Assembly (NCBI RefSeq): GCF_030534315.2
Contig: NZ_CP130558.2
Span: 879,001 to 943,000 of the forward strand
DNA length: 64,000 nt
Reading direction: 5' to 3'
From: Thermoanaerobacterium sp. CMT5567-10
GTDB taxonomy: Bacteria; Bacillota; Thermoanaerobacteria; Thermoanaerobacterales; Thermoanaerobacteraceae
The notes under the pieces were generated by a model. The model made no database searches, was not told the origin of the DNA, and saw nothing but the letters and a program-made list of their open reading frames with translations. A program made the translations under genes and the position numbers. Position 1 is the first letter of the stretch; the number at the start of each line of letters is the position of its first letter. Shown here one piece after another: positions 57,305 to 64,000 of this stretch.

Positions 57305-59629
57305 CTACAACAATATAATGCTTATTTCTGAACTGTTTTTTTCAGGTTTTATACGTGTTCCAAACTCATCTTCACCATATGAGGCACCTATTACTTTTTT
57401 TACATTATAAATTCCTCTCAGCAATACATTCCAAGGTTTTTCGGCACCATCTACATTTACTACAATTAAATTTCCTTCTTTTTTAGCAGTTACAGTCACT
57501 TGATCTTCTCCGTTTATTCCATAAACTATTGTAGATACCTCTAAACCATCTTCTAATTGGAATATCTCAAAAGTTACATTGTCCAAATAATCATAGTCAG
57601 GTCTACTATCGATATTTCCTGTTGCAATAATCGTATTGGGTCTAACCATCAGCGGTATGCTCATATAGCCATGTTTCTCTTGAATCCATTGTTGACCATT
57701 TACGACTGTGCTATTTAAATAATTAGTCCATTTTCCCTTTGGCAAATAGTATTTTGCAATTCCTTCTTCGTTAAATATTGGAGCGACTAATAAAGAATCT
57801 CCAAGCATATACTGTTTATCAATGTACGCACAAGTTGGATCGTCTAAAAATTCCACAACCATTGGTCTCATGACAGGCACTCCAGTAGCTGATGCTTCAT
57901 AAGCTTTTGAATAAAGGTATGGCATCAGTTTGTTTTTCAATTTTGTAAAATACCTTAAAACATCGACAGCTTCTTCACCATATAACCATGGCACTTTATA
58001 TGCTGCATTACCGTGAAGTCTACTATGTGATGATAAAAGCCCAAAAGCTGTCCACCGTTTATATATATCCGGTGTGGCTGTACTTTCAAATCCAGCTATG
58101 TCATGACTCCAAAAAGCAAATCCCGACATGCTTAGTGATAGACCACCGCGTAAGCTTTCTGCCATTGATTCATATGTGGCATTACAGTCACCACCCCAAT
58201 GAACTGGGAACTGTTGACTGCCTGCCGTTGCCGATCTTGCAAAAACAATTGCTTTATCTTTCCCAAGTTTTTTAGCAAGTGTATTATAAACTACTTTATT
58301 GTATAAAAATGTATAATAGTTGTGCATTTTTTCAGGATCAGAGCCATCGTAATATACAACATCTGTTGGTATTCTTTCACCAAAGTCTGTCTTAAAACAG
58401 TCTACTCCCATGTCAATAAGTTTTTCTAATTTTGATGAAAACCATTGGCTCGCATGAGGATTTGTGAAATCAACTATTCCCATTCCAGGCTGCCATAGAT
58501 CCCATTGCCAGACATCCCCATTTGCCTTTTTCAGAAGATAGCCCTTTTCTGCTGCTTCATCAAAAAGTTTCGACTTTTGGGCTATATATGGATTTATCCA
58601 TACAGATATCCTAACACCTCTTTCCTTTAACCTTTTTAACATATTTTCAGGATCAGGAAAGTATCTTGAGTCCCATTCAAAATCACACCACTGAAATTCT
58701 TTCATCCAAAAACAATCAAAGTGAAATACACTAAGTGGTATGTCCCTCCTTAGAATTTCATCTATGAAAAAGCTAACCGTCTTCTCATCATAATTTGTTA
58801 AAAAAGATGTTGTAAGCCACAATCCAAATGACCATGGAGGAGGCAATGATGGCTTCCCTGTTAGAGAAGTATAATTTATAAGTACGTTTTTTATGGTTCC
58901 TCCTCCTATTATAAAATATTCCATCTCTTCATCCATTACGCTAAATTGCACTTTAGATACTCTCTCAGAAGCTATCTCGTATGATACGAGTCCAGTATCA
59001 TTGATAAACACACCATATCCTTTGTTTGTCACATAGAAAGGTATGTTTTTATACGCTTGTTCACTGCTGGTACCACCATCCCTATTCCATATATCTACCT
59101 GTTGACCATTTTTAATAAAAGGCGTAAACCTCTCGCCTAAGCCATATACATATTCATCAACACCTAAGTCTAATTGTTCCCTTACGTAAGTCTCTCCATT
59201 TTGCGATGTTATATATGCCATGTTCTTAAAACCTGTACCAGTAATGCGCTTATCACCTATGAAAAAATCAATTGACCAATCTCCTTCAGTTTTTATCATC
59301 GCCGTAAGATTTCCGCTTGTAAAAGCAATATAGCCATCACCTTCTTTTATATCTACTTCTACGTCATCTTTTATGTTTATTTCAAATTTAGGACTCTTTT
59401 TTGTCTTGCCTTTAAAATGATATAATTTAACACTAATCACATCTTCCATCGGCGAGCTTATTTCTACAGTCAAAAGAGGACCACCTAATGAATTTCCTCT
59501 ACTGTTTACATGAAATGTAGGTACATATAAAATTACGCTATTACTACTAATCTCATAATCATTTACTTCAGTAGCTCCAAAAATGTTGTATTCTTTCCTC
59601 ACAAGCCAATTTCCATCTGTAAATTTCAT
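57305..59629 (-). CDS. GH31 alpha-xylosidase (YicI-like)
   Basis: A cytoplasmic retaining glycosidase (774 residues) that removes alpha-1,6-xylose from xyloglucan oligosaccharides (isoprimeverose type). Nucleophile Asp415 in DCFKTDFGERIPTD and acid Asp481 in HWGGDCNATY match YicI (Asp416/Asp482) in sequence and position, and VFHFDCFWMKEFQWCDFEWD is the YicI-type xylosidase signature. N-terminal beta-sandwich and two C-terminal beta domains complete it. It follows GH42 by 14 bases. Confidence 0.93.
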   Translation of the reverse strand: MKFTDGNWLVRKEYNIFGATEVNDYEISSNSVILYVPTFHVNSRGNSLGGPLLTVEISSPMEDVISVKLYHFKGKTKKSPKFEINIKDDVEVDIKEGDGYIAFTSGNLTAMIKTEGDWSIDFFIGDKRITGTGFKNMAYITSQNGETYVREQLDLGVDEYVYGLGERFTPFIKNGQQVDIWNRDGGTSSEQAYKNIPFYVTNKGYGVFINDTGLVSYEIASERVSKVQFSVMDEEMEYFIIGGGTIKNVLINYTSLTGKPSLPPPWSFGLWLTTSFLTNYDEKTVSFFIDEILRRDIPLSVFHFDCFWMKEFQWCDFEWDSRYFPDPENMLKRLKERGVRISVWINPYIAQKSKLFDEAAEKGYLLKKANGDVWQWDLWQPGMGIVDFTNPHASQWFSSKLEKLIDMGVDCFKTDFGERIPTDVVYYDGSDPEKMHNYYTFLYNKVVYNTLAKKLGKDKAIVFARSATAGSQQFPVHWGGDCNATYESMAESLRGGLSLSMSGFAFWSHDIAGFESTATPDIYKRWTAFGLLSSHSRLHGNAAYKVPWLYGEEAVDVLRYFTKLKNKLMPYLYSKAYEASATGVPVMRPMVVEFLDDPTCAYIDKQYMLGDSLLVAPIFNEEGIAKYYLPKGKWTNYLNSTVVNGQQWIQEKHGYMSIPLMVRPNTIIATGNIDSRPDYDYLDNVTFEIFQLEDGLEVSTIVYGINGEDQVTVTAKKEGNLIVVNVDGAEKPWNVLLRGIYNVKKVIGASYGEDEFGTRIKPEKNSSEISIILL

Positions 59630-59643
59630 TTTCTATCAACCCC

Positions 59644-61707
59644 TTAGTTTCTCTTTTCTATAATCTTAAATCCATAAGTCGGCAATATAACTTTTCCGCT
59701 TAATATGCCGTTATCTACTATATCTATATATTCAATGTCTTTCAAATCTATTTCCTTTTTCTCATCTGTGAAGTTTAACAAGAATACAAATTCTCTATTT
59801 CCATCTGTCCTCGATTGAGCAGTGACTCCAATTGGCAAATCAATATCTATCGATCTTTTTATATTTAAAAGTTCTATTATTTTGCCATAAAAATCATTGA
59901 CAAAATCTTCATTGTTCCTAAATGATATATAATAGGCTTTCCCATTGCCATAACTATTGACAGTTACTGCAGGATAACCTACATAGAAGCCTTCTTTGTA
60001 TTTGGCTAAATCTCTTGCTCCTTCAAGATGAATAATTTCGCAAAGCTCCTTTGCTTTATATTCACCTCTAACGCCTAATTCGTTAGCTTCATTAAAGACT
60101 ACATAATTTTCATCTTTGTCGTGCAATGCGTCTATTTCTTCGCTCCAAATCCCCAATACCTCTTTCAGCGGTCCAGGAAAGCCACCTAGATAGCAAAGAT
60201 CATTTTCGTTTACTATGCCACTTAAATAAGTCGTTACAAAAGTTCCACCATTTTTTACGAATTGCTTTATCTTTTCAGCTACACCTTCCTTTAACATATA
60301 AAGCATTGGTGCTATTAATAATTTGTACTTATTAAAATCGCTTTCCATGTCGATTACATCTACCGGAATGCCTTTACTCCAAAATGGTCTATAGTGTGAT
60401 TGGCACGTCAAAAGGTAATCCTTTTTTTCTTGCCTCGGACCTTTTGCATCTTCTATCGCCCAACTGTTCTCCCAATCGTAAATTATAGCCACCTCTGGTT
60501 TTGCAGATGTGCCTATAATCGGATCTAACCTTTTTAGTATTTCTCCTACTTCTTTAACATCTTTAAATACTCTTATGTTTTCATGTCCACAGTGATCTAC
60601 TACTGCACCATGAAATTTTTCATATCCTCCCCTGCTTTTTCTCCATTGAAAATACTGAACAGTATCTGCTCCATGTGCAACTGCTTGTATTGATGATAAA
60701 GCATGCATTCCTGGTCTTTTCAATTTTGAGACAGGCTGCCAATTTGTAACACTTGGTGTGCTCTCCATAAGCATGAATGGCTGCCCACCTTTAAGTGAAC
60801 GATTGATGTCGTAGACAAATGCTGTTTTATATGCAACTACCCAATCCTCTTCGTTTCCATGCCAAGTCGGATAGCTGTCCCATGATATGATATCAAGATG
60901 TTTAGCAAATTTCCAATAGTTAAGCCCAGGAAAAGTCCCCATAAAATTAGTTGTTATAGGTATATTGGGTGTTAACTCTTTTAAAGGTGCAATCTCATTT
61001 TTAAAAAAATCTATCGTCTGATCTGTTACAAATCTCTTGTAATCTAAATTTAATCCATGTATCGTTGTTTCACCGCGCGGTGAAGGCGTTTGTATCTGTG
61101 ACCAATCTGTAAATGTATGGCTCCAAAAGTAGCTCCACCACTCATGATTTAATCTTTTTATATCGTTATTGTATTTTTTCTTAAGCCAAGTTCTGAATGC
61201 TTCTTGACATAAATCGCAATGGCAATCATTACCGTATTCATTTGATACATGCCAAGCAATTAAAGCTGGATGGTCCTTATATCTCTCTGCTAATTTTCTA
61301 TTAATATTACTTACTTTTTCTCTGTATATTGGTGATGTAAAGCAGTGGTTCTGCCTTCCTCCAAAAAGATGCCTTGCTCTATTTGAATCAACCCTCGCTA
61401 TTTCTGGATACTTTTGCACAAGCCATGCCGGAGGTGCAGCACTAGGTGTTGCAAGTATGACATATATTCCATTATCATACAATTTATCCATTATACTGTC
61501 CAGCCATTCAAATTGATAATTGCCTTCTTCTGGTTCTATGGCTGCCCATGCGAATATACCAAGGCTTACCACATTCCAATTGGCTAATTTCATCAATCTT
61601 ATATCTTCGTCCAAAATTTTAGGATAATCTAACCATTGGTCAGGATTATAATCTCCACCATGAAGAAAGTGTGGATATTTTTCACTTATTGATTTACACT
61701 TACACAT
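59644..61707 (-). CDS. GH42 beta-galactosidase
   Basis: A cytoplasmic family 42 enzyme (687 residues). Acid/base Glu157 in AWHVSNEYGNDCHC and nucleophile Glu315 in PFMLMESTPSVTNWQ are clear; the zinc cluster cysteines (CHCDLC) are present. The middle trimerisation domain and a C-terminal beta domain give the full usual length. The start follows GGAGG. It lies between GH29 and GH31 genes, fitting removal of beta-1,2-galactose from xyloglucan side chains. Confidence 0.93.
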   Translation of the reverse strand: MCKCKSISEKYPHFLHGGDYNPDQWLDYPKILDEDIRLMKLANWNVVSLGIFAWAAIEPEEGNYQFEWLDSIMDKLYDNGIYVILATPSAAPPAWLVQKYPEIARVDSNRARHLFGGRQNHCFTSPIYREKVSNINRKLAERYKDHPALIAWHVSNEYGNDCHCDLCQEAFRTWLKKKYNNDIKRLNHEWWSYFWSHTFTDWSQIQTPSPRGETTIHGLNLDYKRFVTDQTIDFFKNEIAPLKELTPNIPITTNFMGTFPGLNYWKFAKHLDIISWDSYPTWHGNEEDWVVAYKTAFVYDINRSLKGGQPFMLMESTPSVTNWQPVSKLKRPGMHALSSIQAVAHGADTVQYFQWRKSRGGYEKFHGAVVDHCGHENIRVFKDVKEVGEILKRLDPIIGTSAKPEVAIIYDWENSWAIEDAKGPRQEKKDYLLTCQSHYRPFWSKGIPVDVIDMESDFNKYKLLIAPMLYMLKEGVAEKIKQFVKNGGTFVTTYLSGIVNENDLCYLGGFPGPLKEVLGIWSEEIDALHDKDENYVVFNEANELGVRGEYKAKELCEIIHLEGARDLAKYKEGFYVGYPAVTVNSYGNGKAYYISFRNNEDFVNDFYGKIIELLNIKRSIDIDLPIGVTAQSRTDGNREFVFLLNFTDEKKEIDLKDIEYIDIVDNGILSGKVILPTYGFKIIEKRN

Positions 61708-61748
61708 AAAATTACCTCCAGTAAACTTTATGTTAAAACATATTTTTG

Positions 61749-63020
61749 TTATTTTAATTCCAACTCAATTACAGTATCGATTTCGTCCGGAAGTTCTGTC
61801 CACCGAACGTCAAGAAATGCGCAATCTTGATCATCTAAATTGTCATGCCAATTATCATTGACTTTAATTTCTGAAAGATCAGATAGCAATCTGGCCTTAT
61901 TTATTTTCCCTTTTAATCCCTTCAATACTATTGGTCCTAAACCTCTTTCAAAAATATGTGCATATAGTTTTTTTCCGTTTTTTGTGTACCTTCCCCACTC
62001 TGGCTTTGGCAGTTCAGATGACCCGCAATTGTAAATACTATCACTATTTTTATTCATCCATTTACCTATTTGTAAAAGTACCTCCACAGATTTTTCTGGT
62101 ATTTCCCCTTTGGCATTTGGACCAACATTTAAAAGCAAATTGCCATCTTTACTCACACATTCTACCAAAAGTCTTATAATCTGTTTTGCGGATTTAAAGT
62201 TTTTATCTATTGCACAATACCCCCAATGATCATTCATTGTTATGCATGCTTCCCATGGCACAGGGTTGCCCAATTCATCAAAAACGCCTTCAGTTGGAAT
62301 CATCTGCTCAGGTGTTGCAAAATCACCCGCATATATTTCAGGATTTCTTGATTTTAGATTGCCGCCCAATCTACTGTTTATTAATATTTCTGGTTGATTA
62401 GAGCGAACCATTTTGACAAGATCTGATGCTCGCCATGCATCTCCTGTTTTATCATCATAAGAAAAGTCAAACCATATAATATCTAACTTACCATAATCTG
62501 TTGTAAGCTCTCTCACCTGACCGTGCATGTAATCTATATACTTGGAAAAATCATACTTCTTGTTTCTAAATAATTCATTCCCTCTCATTGGATGATAAGG
62601 ATCATTATATGCCGGATATTCATCGTGATGCCAATCAAGTAATGAATAGTATAATCCGACACGCAAATTTTCCTTTCGAAATGCATCCACATAATCCTTT
62701 ATAATGTCTCTTTTGGCTGGTGTATTTGTAGATTTATAATCAGTCAATTTGCTATCAAATAAGCAAAATCCATCATGATGTTTCGCAGTCATTACAGCAT
62801 ATTTCATTCCTGCATATTTAGCCAATTGGGCCCATTTTTGAGGAACATAATTTATTGGGTTAAATTCACTAAAATATATTTCATAATCTTCATTAGATAT
62901 TCTTTCTTGACTTCGTACCCATTCACCTCGCGCAGGAATCGCATACAATCCCCAATGTATAAACATACCAAAGCGGGCATTTGTAAACCAATCAATGGAT
63001 TCCATTTTATTTGGCCCCAT
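61749..63020 (-). CDS. GH29 alpha-L-fucosidase
   Basis: A cytoplasmic retaining fucosidase (423 residues). FGMFIHWGLYAIPARGEW, MTAKHHDGFCLFDSKLTDY and the nucleophile Asp185 in DIIWFDFSYDD are diagnostic. The C-terminal beta-sandwich is short. The start is the ATG at 63020, seven bases after GGAGG; the longest frame (63053) starts before that site. Together with GH42 and GH31 it would remove the Fuc-Gal-Xyl side chain in order. Fucose use genes are not seen here. Confidence 0.9.
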   Translation of the reverse strand: MGPNKMESIDWFTNARFGMFIHWGLYAIPARGEWVRSQERISNEDYEIYFSEFNPINYVPQKWAQLAKYAGMKYAVMTAKHHDGFCLFDSKLTDYKSTNTPAKRDIIKDYVDAFRKENLRVGLYYSLLDWHHDEYPAYNDPYHPMRGNELFRNKKYDFSKYIDYMHGQVRELTTDYGKLDIIWFDFSYDDKTGDAWRASDLVKMVRSNQPEILINSRLGGNLKSRNPEIYAGDFATPEQMIPTEGVFDELGNPVPWEACITMNDHWGYCAIDKNFKSAKQIIRLLVECVSKDGNLLLNVGPNAKGEIPEKSVEVLLQIGKWMNKNSDSIYNCGSSELPKPEWGRYTKNGKKLYAHIFERGLGPIVLKGLKGKINKARLLSDLSEIKVNDNWHDNLDDQDCAFLDVRWTELPDEIDTVIELELK

Positions 63021-63078
63021 AACAAAACCTCCATTTTTATCAACTTTGAACATAAAAATTCATACCCGATAGCACTAT

Positions 63079-64000
63079 TCATTCTTTTATAAGCCTAAAT
63101 ACTTTATTTATTCCTGGAGAAACACGAAGCCTTATGACATTATTCCCTTTCTCAATTTCCGATTTTAAAATCTTTTTGCTCACCAAATCTTTTACAGCCG
63201 TATACCCATTTTTCAATATTAAGCGGACTTCATCATACCACGGTATAAAAGAGTGCAAAATAAAGCAGTCGTTATCATAAAGAAACAATCCTATCTTCGA
63301 AACTGAATCTAACATTATGGGACTATTTTTCAAAAATACAGATCGAATTATATAGAGAATTTTTCTGGGATAATTGTACAAATCACCATAGTCTTCAGGT
63401 ATAGTAAGAATATATAGATACCCTTTCCCATAAACTGTCTTTGTCAATATAGGAAAGTTGTTATCCTCTCCAAAACCTGCAATAAGCTCCCAAGTATCAT
63501 TAGTCTGAAATTCCACCTGCGGTATTTTAATTGCTTTTGCTGACTCTTCACAACCGCCGAATGTAATTCCTCCATCATTTGAGTAAGCATAACTGTTAAC
63601 ATTTATCTTTCTGTTTGTTACTGTAACATTTGTCAGTACATCATGAAATCCAAGGCTTGTTGCTGCTTCAACAAAACCAGAAGTGACTACCACATCTGCG
63701 CCATTTGATAAACTTTTAGCTACTTTAAAAACAATATCTTTATCCATAGCTGCACTTTTTGTTAAAAATATTGTTTTGGCACTTTCTGGATATTGAGGAT
63801 ATGGCTCAAGTGGAATTCCCAACATGCCTATATAATCGTGAAGATAATCTTCACCATGGCTGTGGTATGGCAAATACGTAGCAATACCAATCGGTTCGCC
63901 CAGCTCCCCCAAATAAGAATCCAAATCCACAAAAATTTGACCATTTATAGGCACGCATAATGAAAATTCTGGATCTAATAATGAACCTAAGCTAAACATC
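63079..64000 (-). CDS. C-terminal part of an unidentified protein in the xyloglucan gene cluster (partial)
   Basis: Open to the window edge; about 306 residues are visible, the N-terminus lying beyond 64000. The fold looks like alternating alpha/beta (KTIFLTKSAAMDKDIVFKVAKSL and GADVVVTSGFVEAATSLG) followed by a beta-rich end, similar in layout to the glutamine-amidotransferase-like and C-terminal beta domains of GH42-type enzymes. No catalytic motif is in view. The next gene starts 58 bases downstream on the same strand, so it is the upstream member of the GH29-GH42-GH31 unit. Probably an atypical glycosidase; I cannot name it. Confidence 0.5.
   Translation of the reverse strand, partial: MFSLGSLLDPEFSLCVPINGQIFVDLDSYLGELGEPIGIATYLPYHSHGEDYLHDYIGMLGIPLEPYPQYPESAKTIFLTKSAAMDKDIVFKVAKSLSNGADVVVTSGFVEAATSLGFHDVLTNVTVTNRKINVNSYAYSNDGGITFGGCEESAKAIKIPQVEFQTNDTWELIAGFGEDNNFPILTKTVYGKGYLYILTIPEDYGDLYNYPRKILYIIRSVFLKNSPIMLDSVSKIGLFLYDNDCFILHSFIPWYDEVRLILKNGYTAVKDLVSKKILKSEIEKGNNVIRLRVSPGINKVFRLIKE

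Overview
This is AT-rich, densely coding DNA from a low-GC, Gram-positive anaerobe. Class II GalT, AraR with an AraR-type operator, ExeA-like and ISLre2 relics, and several plant-polysaccharide loci suggest a saccharolytic thermophilic clostridium such as Thermoanaerobacterium. The genus is inferred from gene content only. No rRNA, tRNA or CRISPR array was recognised.

Layout. (1) 1-7017 is housekeeping and envelope: the end of an ATP-dependent DNA ligase, a class B PBP2-like protein, ApbE with a NusG-II-domain partner, a polysaccharide deacetylase with a YkoP-like protein, and an orphan sugar-binding protein with a DUF624 protein. (2) 7216-13183 is a glycoside island: GH3 beta-glucosidase, HSL-type esterase, GPH sugar symporter and an AraC regulator, with a readable promoter and operator region in front of the symporter. 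(3) 13184-24890 is an accessory region: a 52-residue peptide with an internal tandem repeat, a UbiD/UbiX/LpdD hydroxybenzoate (gallate-type) decarboxylase set with a truncated anion transporter, an IS element, MerR and MFS genes, transposon fragments, a NapH/FMN-binding redox protein, a tannase-like C-terminal fragment and a frameshifted DUF4405 cytochrome-like gene. (4) 24963-36600 holds an OmpR-type regulator, HtrA protease, a ROK regulator with galTKE, a nucleotidyltransferase whose HEPN partner is cut off, two small conserved genes, a P-type ATPase relic, and araM-araR. (5) 36609-57179 is a large L-arabinose/arabinan locus: araA, araB, araD, a second isomerase-type gene, GH43, GH127, two GH51 enzymes, a CUT1 ABC importer and a two-permease CUT2 ABC importer. 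AraR-type operators lie at the araA promoter and the distal GH51 promoter. (6) 57305-64000 encodes GH31 alpha-xylosidase, GH42 beta-galactosidase, GH29 alpha-fucosidase and the end of an unidentified protein, a set that fits removal of xyloglucan side chains.

How it works together (inference from families). The lipoprotein GH43 would cut arabinan outside the cell. CUT1 would import oligomers and CUT2 monomers. GH51 and GH127 would release L-arabinose, which AraA, AraB and AraD convert to xylulose 5-phosphate under AraR control. The GH31/GH42/GH29 set would trim xyloglucan oligosaccharides, and released galactose would enter the Leloir pathway through galTKE. The accessory region looks like a decaying tannin/gallate pathway mixed with mobile DNA.

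Start codons were moved from the longest open frame to the best Shine-Dalgarno-supported codon where the sequence argued for it. These cases are stated in the entries.
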